This document shows, piece by piece, positions 34,479-43,803 of a stretch of 64,000 nt of DNA; the stretch's first letter is position 1; each line of letters begins with the position of its first letter. A model generated the notes under the pieces. It was not told the DNA's origin and searched no databases. It worked only from the letters and a program-made list of their open reading frames with translations. The stretch spans positions 20,883 to 84,882 of the forward strand of contig JAGXBH010000004.1 of NCBI GenBank assembly GCA_018971185.1. Direction: 5' to 3'. The position numbers were made by a program, and so were the translations under genes. This DNA is from Acidobacteriota bacterium. Lineage in GTDB: Bacteria > Actinomycetota > Acidimicrobiia > Acidimicrobiales > RAAP-2.

Positions 34479-36132
34479 GGATCGAGTGCGCGTCACGTTC
34501 CTCGGGGGACTCGGTGAGATCGGTCGCAATTGCGCCGCGATCGAACAGGACGGGCGCATCGTGGTGGTCGACGCGGGATTGATGTTCCCCGAGCCCACGA
34601 TGTACGGCGTGGATCTGATCCTGCCCGATTTCCGCTGGCTCATCGAACGTCGCGACCGGGTCGACGCCATCGTGTTGACCCACGGACACGAAGACCACAC
34701 CGGGGCCCTGCGCTACTTGGTGAAGGACGTGAACGTCCCCATCTACGGTTCGCCGCTGACGCTGGGCTTCGCCCGCCACCGTCTGACCGAGGCGCGTGTC
34801 GCCCACGACCTCACCTTCGTCGAAGTAGCCGACAACGAACGCCGACGTATCGGCCCCTTCGAGGTCGAGTTCATCCCGGTCACCCACTCGGTGCCCAGCG
34901 CACACGCCCTGGCGTTTCACACCGCGGTGGGTGTCGTCGTGCACTCGGGGGACTTCAAACTCGACCTGTCGCCGATCGACAGTCGCCGCAGCAACCTGTC
35001 ACGGTTCGCGGCCTTGGGCGAGGAGGGCGTGACCCTGCTCCTATGCGACTCGACGAACGCCGAGGAACCGGGCTTCACGGCGTCGGAGAGCACCGTCGGT
35101 GGTGCACTGCGCCGGCTCTTCCTCGAACGACCCGAGCGACGCCTGGTGGTCGCCTGCTTCGCGAGTCATATCCATCGCATCCAGCAGATCATCGACGTGG
35201 CCCTGCAGCAACGTCGCAAGATCGCCCTCATGGGCCGATCGATGGAGGCCAACGTCAAACTGGCGCGCAAGTTGAACCTCCTGCACGTGGACACGGCGGA
35301 CTTCGTGGATATCGAGAACGTCGGTCGTTACGAGCCCGGTGAGGTCTGCGTCATCTGCACCGGATCGCAGGGCGAGCCCCTCGCCGCCCTCTCGAAGCTC
35401 TCGCGTGGGGACGCGCGCAACTTCTCGGTCGGCGCCGAGGACACCATCATCCTCTCGTCGCACCCGATCCCGGGCAACGAGTGGTCGGTGGGTCGCGTGA
35501 TCGACGACCTGCATCGCGCCGGCACCGAGGTCATCCACTCCGGTCAGGAGCCGGTGCACGCCTCGGGCCACGCGCGCCAAGGTGAGTTGAGGACCCTGCA
35601 CCAGCTGCTGCGTCCGAAGAACTTCGTGCCGGTGCACGGTGAGTATCGCCACCTGCGTCATCACGCGGACCTCGCCGCCTCCATGGGCCTCGCGGACAAG
35701 CACATCCTGATCTGCGAGGATGGCGACCAGATCGACGTCACCCGCGCGGGGATCTCGCGCGCCGGCCAGGTGCCGGCGGGCTTCCACTACATCGACGGCA
35801 GCGCCGGCGACCTCGACGAGCGTCCCCTCGAGGAGCGCCGGATGTTGGCGGAGTACGGGGTCCTGCAGATCACCGCCGGAGTCGACGCCGAGCGCGGTGT
35901 GATCGCCCAGCCGGTTCGCGTGACGACGAGGGGCTGGTTCGAGGGTGAGCACGACCGTGACGTGGTGGACGCCGTCACGACCACGGTGCGCGACGCGATC
36001 CAGTCCGCTCTCAAGGACGGGATTGTCGACGACGAGTCCTTGACCAAGATCGCCCAGCGCGCCGCGGGTCGACTCCTCGGCCAGAAGTATCGCCGCCAGC
36101 CGGTGCTCCTGGCGGCCGTCGTGGTCCTCTAG
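34471..36132 (+). CDS. rnj: Ribonuclease J
   Basis: Metallo-beta-lactamase/beta-CASP nuclease with endo- and 5'-3' exonuclease activity in mRNA and rRNA processing. Zinc motifs are THGHEDHTGAL, VTHSVP and HSGDFKLD. Beta-CASP parts include CTGSQGEP, and the late motif reads VHGEYRHLRHHA. It has 553 residues with GTG 34471. With pnp nearby, two major RNA decay enzymes are in this window. The 3' end overlaps the convergent flavoprotein gene by 4 bp. Confidence 0.95.
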   Translation: MAKDRVRVTFLGGLGEIGRNCAAIEQDGRIVVVDAGLMFPEPTMYGVDLILPDFRWLIERRDRVDAIVLTHGHEDHTGALRYLVKDVNVPIYGSPLTLGFARHRLTEARVAHDLTFVEVADNERRRIGPFEVEFIPVTHSVPSAHALAFHTAVGVVVHSGDFKLDLSPIDSRRSNLSRFAALGEEGVTLLLCDSTNAEEPGFTASESTVGGALRRLFLERPERRLVVACFASHIHRIQQIIDVALQQRRKIALMGRSMEANVKLARKLNLLHVDTADFVDIENVGRYEPGEVCVICTGSQGEPLAALSKLSRGDARNFSVGAEDTIILSSHPIPGNEWSVGRVIDDLHRAGTEVIHSGQEPVHASGHARQGELRTLHQLLRPKNFVPVHGEYRHLRHHADLAASMGLADKHILICEDGDQIDVTRAGISRAGQVPAGFHYIDGSAGDLDERPLEERRMLAEYGVLQITAGVDAERGVIAQPVRVTTRGWFEGEHDRDVVDAVTTTVRDAIQSALKDGIVDDESLTKIAQRAAGRLLGQKYRRQPVLLAAVVVL

Positions 36133-36896
36133 TCGTCCTTGGACGGCTCGCCGTTGGGGCCATTGGACTGCCCGATGCGGTAGAAGGCCTTCAGGCTGAC
36201 TTGCGTCGCGTTGAGCCCACGATCGAGCAGCGCGCTCTTGAGGGTGCGCATCACGTGGAACTCTCCGAAGAGATACGCGTGGCCCTCATCGGGCGGGAGC
36301 GTGAGGGCGGCGAGTCCGCTCAGCAGTCCCGCGGGGTCATCGTGGCCACGACCATTTCGATCGACGAAGATGGCCGTGACACCCAGCTCCTCGTCGAAGG
36401 TGGCGGTGAGGGCGTCGACCGGGTCGTCGATCTCGACGATGAAGATGGCACGCCCCGGGGTTTCGATGCTCTGCGCCAGACGGTAGAACGCGCCGAGTGA
36501 GGAGACGTCGCCGATGAAGAGGTGCCAGTCTGCGGACTCCTCGAGGAAGATCTTGCCGCGCGGTCCGACGATGTCGACCACGTCACCGACGTGGGCGTGG
36601 CGGGCCCAGCGCGACGCCGGCCCGTCGTGGGTGAGTGAGATCCACAAGGAGAACGTGTCCTCCTCGGGGTCGAGTGCGCGCACCGTGTAACGCCGACGGA
36701 TCGCGATATCGCCGTCGTGGACCAGGACCATCACGTCGTTGCCGGCGACACCGGCGAGGTCGACCGCGTCACCACGCAGGACGACCTCGACGAGTGAGGG
36801 TGAAAGTGGGGTGACGGCGACGACGACGCAGCTGCGCGCAAGGACCTTGAGACGTGCGGCGAGGTCGACGCTACTGGTGTGCTGGGGGGCGGGCAT
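36129..36896 (-). CDS. Siderophore-interacting FAD-binding protein (ViuB-like)
   Basis: The 255 residues match the siderophore-interacting protein family. An FAD-binding barrel with IRRRYTVRALD and GPASRWARHAHVGD is followed by a reductase-like domain (HLFIGDVSSLGAFYRL and AYLFGEFHVMRTLKSAL). Members reduce ferric siderophores in the cytoplasm to release iron. No siderophore transport or synthesis gene is adjacent, so it may serve general ferric reduction. ATG 36896 lies 6 nt after a TAGTCT hexamer. It is divergent from ftsK. Confidence 0.82.
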   Translation of the reverse strand: MPAPQHTSSVDLAARLKVLARSCVVVAVTPLSPSLVEVVLRGDAVDLAGVAGNDVMVLVHDGDIAIRRRYTVRALDPEEDTFSLWISLTHDGPASRWARHAHVGDVVDIVGPRGKIFLEESADWHLFIGDVSSLGAFYRLAQSIETPGRAIFIVEIDDPVDALTATFDEELGVTAIFVDRNGRGHDDPAGLLSGLAALTLPPDEGHAYLFGEFHVMRTLKSALLDRGLNATQVSLKAFYRIGQSNGPNGEPSKDD

Positions 36897-36902
36897 TTGA
36901 CC

Positions 36903-36908
36903 AGACTA
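36903..36908 (-). promoter_or_regulatory. Leaderless-type -10 hexamer before the siderophore-interacting gene
   Basis: On the minus strand, TAGTCT ends 6 nt before the ATG at 36896. Confidence 0.5.
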
Positions 36909-36941
36909 AGCGAATGCGCACCGCGCCGAAGTGCGGTTCGG

Positions 36942-36947
36942 TAACTT
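36942..36947 (+). promoter_or_regulatory. Leaderless-type -10 hexamer before ftsK
   Basis: TAACTT ends 8 nt before GTG 36956. It faces away from the divergent flavoprotein promoter 34 bp upstream. Confidence 0.45.
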
Positions 36948-36955
36948 GGGTGGTA

Positions 36956-39397
36956 GTGACGCCCCGAAGAAATCCACCAACGGCCAAGGGATCCACCAAG
37001 GGATCCACCAAGGGTCCCGCCAAGGCATCGACGAAGGGGGCGACGTCACGCGGCCGTCACGCGTCGGTCACGCACGAGACTCTTTGGAGCCGGCACCAAC
37101 GTGACATCTTGATCGTGTTGATGATCCTGGCGGGCCTGCTCGTCGCGCTCGCGCAGCTCGACGCGTTGGGCCCCGTGGGGCGGCGGGTCAACGAGGGTCT
37201 CACTCTGGTCTTCGGCGTGGGCCGCGTGGCGATACCGGTTCTGCTGATCGGCCTCGGCGTGATCCTGGCGCTGGGCCGCGTGGAGCTCGAACGCGCGCGA
37301 TTCACCTGGGGCGTGTGCCTCGCCCTGGTGAGCGTGTCGGGACTCGGCGACGTGATCGAGGGACGGCCGGGGTTGGGCGCCTCGTTGGCGCATCTGGGGC
37401 GTGCGGGCGGTTGGCTCGGCGTGCTCGTCGGCGGCACGCTGGCGCGCTTCATCGGTCCCGGCGGAGCGTTGGCGGCCCTCCTCGCGGTCCTGGTGATCGC
37501 CGTGATGATCGGCACGTCGATCGGACTGGTCACGCTCCTCAAGTCGACGGGCGCGGCATTGGCCTTCGCGGGACGCCACTTCGTGAAGTGGTGGAGTACG
37601 CGGCCGACATCGACGACCACCGACGACGCCGCGGCTGAGCTCGACGATCAGGGTCCGACGCCCGCGCGTCGTCGCGGGGCGGCCACGCGCACGCCTCGTG
37701 CGGAGGAGTACGAGGATCAATACGACGATGAGTACGACGACGAGTACGACGACGAGGTGGCGCCGGTCGTCGTGGGATTCGACGAGGAGGACGATCCGAG
37801 CGACCAGGAATACGCGCCCGAGGTGCTCGAGGAGCCCGAGGAAGCGCTGGACGAGGTGGCCGCCGTCGCGTCCTATCCTCTTGTTCACGAATCCCACTGG
37901 GACCTGCCGCCGATGTCCCTGCTCTCGCGCACCCGCGAGCAGCGTCAGGACCGCGAGGCCATCGGGGCCGCGGGCGAGGAACTCGTGGGCGCCCTCGCCG
38001 CCCACGGGGTCGACACGACGCTGGTGGGTTTCACCATGGGTCCCACGGTGACTCGCTTCGAGCTCGAGCTCGGCCCCGGGGTGAAGGTGTCGAGGGTCAC
38101 GTCGCTCAACAAGGACATCGCCTACGCCATGGCCAGCCCGGACGTGCGGATCCTCGCGCCGATCCCTGGTCGCTCGGCGATCGGAGTGGAGGTCCCCAAT
38201 CGCCAGCGTGCGCTCGTCGCGCTCGGGGACCTGCTCGCCTCGGACGAGGCGATCGGCGCGACGCACCCTCTCGACGTGCCCATTGGACGCGACATCTCGG
38301 GAAAGACGGTCGTGGTGAATCTGGGAGAGATGCCCCACGTGCTGATCTCGGGTGCGACGGGAGCCGGGAAGAGTTCGTGTATCAACTCGCTGATCACCTC
38401 GCTGGTGATGCGCGCGACGCCCGATCAGCTCAAGTTGCTCCTGGTGGACCCCAAGCGCGTCGAGATGGGCCATTACAACGATCTGCCCCACCTGCTGGCT
38501 CCGGTGGTGGTGGACCCGAAGAAGGCCGCCGGCGCGCTCGCCTGGGCGGTCAAGGAGATGGAGCGACGCTACGACGTGCTGGCGGAGAACGGTGCGCGTG
38601 ACATCACGAGTTATCAGCAGATGATCGCTCGCGGTCAAGTCGCCTTGGAGCCCACGACCGAGGAGTTGGTGGGTGACGCCATCGAACGGGCGACGTCGCT
38701 GGACGCCGGCGTGTCGCGGCGCGAGCCCGAGACCCTTCCCTACATCGTGATCGTGGTGGACGAGCTCAACGACCTGATGATGGTGGCCGCGCGCGACGTG
38801 GAGGAGTCGGTGGTGCGCATCGCCCAGATGGCGCGCGCGGTGGGCATCCACTTGGTGCTGGCGACACAGAGACCCAGCGTGGACGTGATCACCGGCGTCA
38901 TCAAGGCCAACGTCCCGAGTCGTATGGCGTTCGCGGTGTCCTCGCTCGCCGATAGCCGAGTGATCCTGGATCAGGCGGGTGCGGAACGGCTGATCGGCAA
39001 GGGCGACATGCTCCTGGTGACGGCCTCGAGCAACATCGCCCGGCGCCTCCAGTCGCCGTGGGTGGCCGAGGAGGAGGTTCGTCGGGTCGTGGAGTACTGG
39101 CGCGCGCAGGGCGGAGTTCGCGAGACGGTGGTGGCCCTCGACGTGCCCGCGGGGCGCGGCGAGTCCTCCTCGGGAACGGGCGACGACGACGACGAGATCC
39201 TGCGTCAAGCGCGCGAGATCGTGATCCGTAACCAGTCGGGCTCGACCTCGATGCTCCAACGCAAGTTGCGCGTCGGATTCGCGCGGGCCGGCCGCATCAT
39301 GGACCAACTCGAGATCGAGGGCGTGGTGGGTCCCGGGGACGGTTCCAAGGCCCGTAAGGTCTTGATCTCGCCCGACGAACTCGACGACAACCTCTAG
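36956..39397 (+). CDS. ftsK: DNA translocase FtsK/SpoIIIE
   Basis: Pumps chromosome DNA at the division septum and works with XerC/XerD at dif. A Lys/Thr-rich N-tail (GSTKGSTKGPAKASTKG) precedes about four membrane segments (residues 45-205). An acidic linker contains repeated YDDE units. The motor carries Walker A GATGAGKSS, Walker B VIVVDELNDLMM, and LATQRPSVDVITGVIKANVPSRMAFAVSS. A C-terminal gamma winged helix reads SMLQRKLRVGFARAGRIMDQLE. GTG 36956 follows the TAACTT hexamer and gives 813 residues; the track starts 34 codons early. xerC is also in the window but not linked. Confidence 0.95.
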   Translation: MTPRRNPPTAKGSTKGSTKGPAKASTKGATSRGRHASVTHETLWSRHQRDILIVLMILAGLLVALAQLDALGPVGRRVNEGLTLVFGVGRVAIPVLLIGLGVILALGRVELERARFTWGVCLALVSVSGLGDVIEGRPGLGASLAHLGRAGGWLGVLVGGTLARFIGPGGALAALLAVLVIAVMIGTSIGLVTLLKSTGAALAFAGRHFVKWWSTRPTSTTTDDAAAELDDQGPTPARRRGAATRTPRAEEYEDQYDDEYDDEYDDEVAPVVVGFDEEDDPSDQEYAPEVLEEPEEALDEVAAVASYPLVHESHWDLPPMSLLSRTREQRQDREAIGAAGEELVGALAAHGVDTTLVGFTMGPTVTRFELELGPGVKVSRVTSLNKDIAYAMASPDVRILAPIPGRSAIGVEVPNRQRALVALGDLLASDEAIGATHPLDVPIGRDISGKTVVVNLGEMPHVLISGATGAGKSSCINSLITSLVMRATPDQLKLLLVDPKRVEMGHYNDLPHLLAPVVVDPKKAAGALAWAVKEMERRYDVLAENGARDITSYQQMIARGQVALEPTTEELVGDAIERATSLDAGVSRREPETLPYIVIVVDELNDLMMVAARDVEESVVRIAQMARAVGIHLVLATQRPSVDVITGVIKANVPSRMAFAVSSLADSRVILDQAGAERLIGKGDMLLVTASSNIARRLQSPWVAEEEVRRVVEYWRAQGGVRETVVALDVPAGRGESSSGTGDDDDEILRQAREIVIRNQSGSTSMLQRKLRVGFARAGRIMDQLEIEGVVGPGDGSKARKVLISPDELDDNL
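36989..37012 (+). repeat. 12-bp direct repeat in ftsK
   Basis: GGATCCACCAAG occurs twice in tandem, encoding Gly-Ser-Thr-Lys repeats in the basic N-terminal tail of FtsK. Confidence 0.85.
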
Positions 39398-39400
39398 ATT
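39395..39400 (+). promoter_or_regulatory. Leaderless-type -10 hexamer before the carboxypeptidase gene
   Basis: TAGATT overlaps the ftsK stop and ends 6 nt before GTG 39407. Confidence 0.5.
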
Positions 39401-39406
39401 GGTTCG

Positions 39407-40636
39407 GTGACCCGTACCCGGCGCCGCCGCCCGCTCCTCGGACTGTTCACCCGGTTCGTCTCCTTCTCGATCAGCACCGCGATAGTGGGCGCACTGGTCG
39501 TCGCGACGCCCTTGTCGGCCGTGATTCGGCCGTCGCCGCCGGCCTCGACCTCGACGCTCACCCCGGTGACGGTTCCCGGGGCCGCGAGCACAGCGAAGAT
39601 CACCTGGCCAGCGGGAGTCAGCGCGGCCGTCGTTATCCCGTCTCTCGGGGTGCAGGAGACCTGGCACGACCACGTCGCACCGATCGCGAGCCTGACCAAA
39701 CTCATGACCGCCTACGTGACCCTGCAGCGGTTGCCACTCAGCCTCGGTCAGTCGGGACCGTGCGTGACCATCAACCGCGCCGATGTCCTGTACTACGACT
39801 CGATGGTCGCGTCGGACGAATCGAGTGCCGCGGTCGCGGTGGGTGAGCGGCTGTGCGAATCGACTCTTCTGGACGGACTTCTCGTGCATTCCGCCGGCAA
39901 CTTCGCGACGATCCTGGCGAACATGTCCTGGGGAGGGTCGAAGGCCTTCGTCGCGCAGATGAACCTTCAGGCTCGTGCTCTGGGCCTCACCCACACTCAT
40001 TACGCCGACACGTCGGGAGTCGACCCGCGATCGGTCTCGACGGCGCTCGAACAAGGCCGCCTGGCGGCCCTGCTGATGCAGTCACCGCTGGTGCGCAGGA
40101 TCGTCGACCAATCGAGCGTGACGCTCCCCGTGGCGGGTACCCTCGGCTCCTACACCCCCTTCGTCGGCGTCGATCAGGTGGTGGGGGTGAAATCAGGACG
40201 CACTGACGCCGCTGGTGGGTGCGACGTCATGGCGATGAGATTCGAGCTCAACGGTCAGACGCAGCTGTCCTACGCCGTGGTGCTCGGTGCTCGTGGGGGG
40301 GACCTCCTGGGACCCGCTGGTGAGGACGCCCTGAGCATCGAGCAATCGATCCTCGCCACCAAGACCGCCCTGCACGTCACCCGTGGCATGGTCGTGGGAA
40401 CGCTGGGGTGGGGCACGAAGCGAACCGACGTGGTGGTCAAGGCCCCCTTGAACCTCGAGTGGTTCAGCGCCCTGCACGACGCCGACGTGAGAGTGACGAT
40501 CTGGCCCGAGTTCCACGCGGTGGAGCCGGGTGACGTCGTCGGATGGTTGAGCGTGGGCGCCGGCATTCCCCAGCGCACACCCTTGACGGTGGCGCACCCG
40601 GTGGCGCCGGCGGCCGTGGCACAACGCCTACGCTGA
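39407..40636 (+). CDS. D-alanyl-D-alanine carboxypeptidase (peptidase S11, DacA-like)
   Basis: Extracytoplasmic low-molecular-weight penicillin-binding protein that trims peptidoglycan stem peptides. An Arg-rich N-terminus and a hydrophobic segment (about 10-40) act as signal or anchor. The three active-site motifs are S95-L-T-K98, SAGN (SxN) and KSG (the KTG equivalent, in VVGVKSGRTDAAGG). It has 409 residues with GTG 39407. There is no clear C-terminal amphipathic anchor. It lies between ftsK and thrB, with its own -10 hexamer. Confidence 0.88.
   Translation: MTRTRRRRPLLGLFTRFVSFSISTAIVGALVVATPLSAVIRPSPPASTSTLTPVTVPGAASTAKITWPAGVSAAVVIPSLGVQETWHDHVAPIASLTKLMTAYVTLQRLPLSLGQSGPCVTINRADVLYYDSMVASDESSAAVAVGERLCESTLLDGLLVHSAGNFATILANMSWGGSKAFVAQMNLQARALGLTHTHYADTSGVDPRSVSTALEQGRLAALLMQSPLVRRIVDQSSVTLPVAGTLGSYTPFVGVDQVVGVKSGRTDAAGGCDVMAMRFELNGQTQLSYAVVLGARGGDLLGPAGEDALSIEQSILATKTALHVTRGMVVGTLGWGTKRTDVVVKAPLNLEWFSALHDADVRVTIWPEFHAVEPGDVVGWLSVGAGIPQRTPLTVAHPVAPAAVAQRLR
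40629..40634 (+). promoter_or_regulatory. Leaderless-type -10 hexamer before thrB
   Basis: TACGCT ends 7 nt before ATG 40642, overlapping the end of the carboxypeptidase gene. Confidence 0.45.
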
Positions 40637-40641
40637 CTCCC

Positions 40642-41490
40642 ATGATCGCACGCGTCCCCGCCAGTTCCGCCAACCTCGGACCGGGTTTTGACGCCCTCGC
40701 CGTCGCGCTGACGAGATACATCGAGGTCTCGGTGACGCCCGCGGAGAGCTTCACGATCTCGAGTTCGGGTTACGGGGCGGGTCTCTTCGACGATGAACGT
40801 CACCTCGGGGCCCAGGTGGCCGCCCAGGTGCTGGGCCACGACCACTTCGCCATCCACGTCAACTCAGAGATCCCCTTGTCGCGAGGTCTGGGCTCGTCGG
40901 CGGCGCTGGCCCTGGCCGCCGCCGCCGCGGCGGGGTCACCCTCGGCGCTGTCGCTCGCGTGCGCGGTCGACGGACACGCGGAGAACGCCGCCGCCTCCAT
41001 GTACGGCGGTCTCGTGGTGGCGACCCTGGACGCGGACGGCGACGTCGTCACGCGCGCGCTGGAGTTGGACCCGGAGTGGAAGTTCGTGGTGGTGGTTCCC
41101 GACGAGGAACTGGCCACCGCCGCGGCGCGAAGGGTCCTTCCCGCGCAGGTGGCCTTCGCCGACGCCGTCGCGAACGTGGGCGCCGTGGCCATGCTGATCG
41201 CGGGACTCGCCCGGCGCGAGGAGTTCGTCGCCGCGTCGATGCAAGACCGCCTGCACCAGCCCTACCGCAACGCGCTGTTGCCCTTCGCCGCGCCGCTGCT
41301 CGAACGGCTACGCGACGCAGGTGCGGCCGGCTCGTGTTGGTCGGGGGCGGGATCGACCATGTTGGCCCTGTGCGACCAGGGGACCTCGGGCGACGTCGCG
41401 TCCGCGGCGCGTGAGTTCCTGGTGGAACGTTCGCTGCCGGGCGTCGTGTGGGAACTCGACGCCGACCGACGCGGCCTACAACTGCACTAG
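40642..41490 (+). CDS. thrB: Homoserine kinase
   Basis: GHMP-family kinase that phosphorylates homoserine for threonine synthesis. It shows VPASSANLGPGFDALAVAL at the N-terminus, the ATP loop PLSRGLGSSAALALAAA (about 75-91) and a late GSCWSGAGSTMLAL motif. ATG 40642 gives 282 residues; the track begins 33 codons early inside the previous gene. hom and thrC, often adjacent, are not in the window. An RhtA-like exporter gene follows after 4 bp. Confidence 0.9.
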   Translation: MIARVPASSANLGPGFDALAVALTRYIEVSVTPAESFTISSSGYGAGLFDDERHLGAQVAAQVLGHDHFAIHVNSEIPLSRGLGSSAALALAAAAAAGSPSALSLACAVDGHAENAAASMYGGLVVATLDADGDVVTRALELDPEWKFVVVVPDEELATAAARRVLPAQVAFADAVANVGAVAMLIAGLARREEFVAASMQDRLHQPYRNALLPFAAPLLERLRDAGAAGSCWSGAGSTMLALCDQGTSGDVASAAREFLVERSLPGVVWELDADRRGLQLH

Positions 41491-41494
41491 ACCC

Positions 41495-42364
41495 GTGACC
41501 CCGTCGAAATCGCACGTCTCGCTGGCGGGCGCCGGGTTTATCATCCTGGGTGCCGCCCTCATCCAGTGGTCCGCCGCGTTGGTGCAGCCGGTCTTCGCGC
41601 CGCTGGGTCCGACCGCCACGAGCGGATGGCGCTTCCTCTGCGGCGCCGTCATCTTGCTGGTGGCCACCCGGCCGCGACTCCGTTCGTGGAGCCGCGTGCA
41701 GTGGCGAGCAGCGATCGTGCTCGGGGTCACCGTGGCATTCATGAACGTCTGCTTCTATCAAGCCATCTCGAGGATCCCGCTGGGCTCGGCCGTGACCATC
41801 GAGTTCCTCGGTCCGCTGTGCGTCGCGGTAGTGGGTCGCCGCAGCGGTCGGCATCTGGCCTTCGCCGCGCTGGCCGCCATAGGGGTGGTGTTGCTGTCGC
41901 ATCCGGGCGGGGGGGTGACCCTGGTGGGTGCGCTCTTCGCCCTGGGCAGTGGGTTGGGCTGGGGCGGTTACGTCTTCGCGGCGGCCAAGGTGGGCGGGGC
42001 GACGGCGGGATTCGAGGGCCTGGCGGTCTCGATGAGCGTGAGCGCTCTCGTGACCCTCCCGTGGTCCCTGTCGCGACTCGCGGTCGTCGAACAGCACCCC
42101 TCGATGGGTCTGCGGCTCGTGGTGGTGGGACTGATGTCGATCGTCCTGGGCTTCGCCGCCGAGTTGTTGGCCCTTCGTCGATTGAGCCCGGCGGCGGCCG
42201 GCGTCTTGATGAGTCTCGATCCGGCGATCGCGTTCGTCTTCGGTGCCCTTCTGCTCCACGAGCGCGCGACCGCCCTCGTGCTCGTGGGACTGGTCCTCGT
42301 CGTGGTGTCGGGCGCGGGGGTGACGATGGACCGCACGAGTCCAGAGGAGGTGGTGCCCCAGTAG
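41495..42364 (+). CDS. EamA-family transporter, RhtA-like
   Basis: 289-residue membrane protein with ten predicted helices in two EamA repeats. NVCFYQAISRIPLGSAVTIEFLGPLCVAV resembles the threonine/homoserine exporter RhtA. It starts at GTG 41495, 4 bp after thrB, so the two are probably co-transcribed. Export of homoserine or threonine is a reasonable inference from similarity plus context, but EamA proteins vary widely in substrate. The track start lies within thrB. Confidence 0.78.
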   Translation: MTPSKSHVSLAGAGFIILGAALIQWSAALVQPVFAPLGPTATSGWRFLCGAVILLVATRPRLRSWSRVQWRAAIVLGVTVAFMNVCFYQAISRIPLGSAVTIEFLGPLCVAVVGRRSGRHLAFAALAAIGVVLLSHPGGGVTLVGALFALGSGLGWGGYVFAAAKVGGATAGFEGLAVSMSVSALVTLPWSLSRLAVVEQHPSMGLRLVVVGLMSIVLGFAAELLALRRLSPAAAGVLMSLDPAIAFVFGALLLHERATALVLVGLVLVVVSGAGVTMDRTSPEEVVPQ

Positions 42365-42396
42365 CGGGGCCGGAGGGCTTGGGCGGAGTGAAAGAT

Positions 42397-42402
42397 TAGG
42401 CT
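42397..42402 (+). promoter_or_regulatory. Leaderless-type -10 hexamer before miaB
   Basis: TAGGCT ends 6 nt before GTG 42409. Confidence 0.5.
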
Positions 42403-42408
42403 GGCGGG

Positions 42409-43803
42409 GTGTCGACGCCGCGCACGTTCTCAATTCGCACCTTCGGCTGCCAGATGAATGAGCATGATTCTGAGCGCCTCGCGGGGATGCTCGTCGGCGA
42501 AGGAATGGTCGCGGCGAGCGAGGGAGCCGACGCCGACGTGGTGATCTTCAACACCTGTACCATCCGTGAGAACGCCGACCTCAAGCTCTACAGCGCACTG
42601 GGTCACCTCAAGGCCGAGAAGGAGCGTCGTCCCGAGATGCAGATCGCCGTCGGTGGGTGCATGGCCCAGAAGGACCGCGGCGAGATCATGGAGCGGGCCC
42701 ACTGGGTCGACGTGGTCTTCGGCACCCACAACCTGAGCTCGGCGCCGGAACTCCTGCGACGAGCGGCGCGGACCGGCCCCGTCGTCGACGTCTGGGACGC
42801 ACCCGACCCCTCGTCCGCGCTCGATATGGCCCCCGCGCTCTACGCGGTGCGCGAACTGCCGTGGGCGGCGTGGATGACGATCCAGACCGGTTGCGACAAC
42901 ACGTGTGCCTACTGCATCGTCCCCGCGGTGCGCGGACGAGAGATCAGTCGCCCCTTGGAGGACCTGGTCGCCGAGGCCCGAATGCTCGCCGCTTCGGGAG
43001 TCACCGAGATCACCGTGCTCGGGCAGAACGTGAACTCCTACGGCCGCGACATCACGCGGCGCCGACCACTCTTCGCTGAACTCCTTCGCGCCCTGGGCGA
43101 GGTGGAGGGGATAGAGCGCATCCGCTTCACCAGCCCGCACCCCAAGGACCTGCGCACCGAGACCATCGCGGCGATGGCCGAGACGCCCGCGGTGTGCCCT
43201 CAGCTCCACCTGCCTCTGCAATCGGGTTCGAATCGGGTGTTGGCCGCGATGCGCCGCGGTTACACCGCGCAACGCTACCTCGAGCGGCTGGAGGCGGCCC
43301 GCGCGTCGATCGAGGACCTGCACGTGACCACGGACCTCATCGTGGGTTTCCCCGGTGAGACGGAGTCCGACTTCGACGAGACGCTCGCCGTGGTCGCCGC
43401 GGCGCAGTTCGATGGGGCCTACACCTTCATCTTCTCGCCCCGCCAGGGAACCCGCGCGGCGGAGATGGGGGAGGACTTCGTTCCCGATGAGGTGGTGGCC
43501 GACCGCTTCGCGCGCCTGAAGGAGGTGCTCGACCGCTCGGCGTTGCGTCATCACGGCGCGCGCGAGGGACGGGTGGAGGAGGTCTTGGTCGAGGGGGTCT
43601 CGCGGCGCAATGACCGCATGCTCTCGGGTCGTACTCGCCAGGGCAAGCTCATCCACTTCGCGAAAACCGAGGAGAACGTGCGCGCGGGCGCTCTGGTGGA
43701 GGTGCGCGTCACCCACGGGGCGCCGTATCACCTCCTGGGCGAACTGGTCGCGGTGAAGCGCAGTCCACGTCACAAGGTCCGCTTGCCGCTGTTGGGTTCG
43801 TGA
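42409..43803 (+). CDS. miaB: tRNA-2-methylthio-N6-dimethylallyladenosine synthase
   Basis: Radical SAM methylthiotransferase acting on i6A37 of tRNAs. The N-terminal domain has three cluster cysteines (TFGCQMNEHDSE, NTCTIRENA, GGCMAQ). The radical SAM motif CxxxCxxC is in TGCDNTCAYCIVP, followed by RGRE. The C-terminal TRAM domain covers about 375-445. It has 464 residues with GTG 42409. Its TGA overlaps the miaA GTG; MiaA makes its substrate, so the pair is functionally linked. Confidence 0.96.
   Translation: MSTPRTFSIRTFGCQMNEHDSERLAGMLVGEGMVAASEGADADVVIFNTCTIRENADLKLYSALGHLKAEKERRPEMQIAVGGCMAQKDRGEIMERAHWVDVVFGTHNLSSAPELLRRAARTGPVVDVWDAPDPSSALDMAPALYAVRELPWAAWMTIQTGCDNTCAYCIVPAVRGREISRPLEDLVAEARMLAASGVTEITVLGQNVNSYGRDITRRRPLFAELLRALGEVEGIERIRFTSPHPKDLRTETIAAMAETPAVCPQLHLPLQSGSNRVLAAMRRGYTAQRYLERLEAARASIEDLHVTTDLIVGFPGETESDFDETLAVVAAAQFDGAYTFIFSPRQGTRAAEMGEDFVPDEVVADRFARLKEVLDRSALRHHGAREGRVEEVLVEGVSRRNDRMLSGRTRQGKLIHFAKTEENVRAGALVEVRVTHGAPYHLLGELVAVKRSPRHKVRLPLLGS

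Noticed and set aside
37046-40054. Minus-strand ORF of 1002 aa opposite ftsK and the carboxypeptidase gene
   Set aside because: Its sequence is Arg/His/Asp-rich noise typical of antisense frames in GC-rich genes. It spans two clear plus-strand genes and has no recognisable domain.
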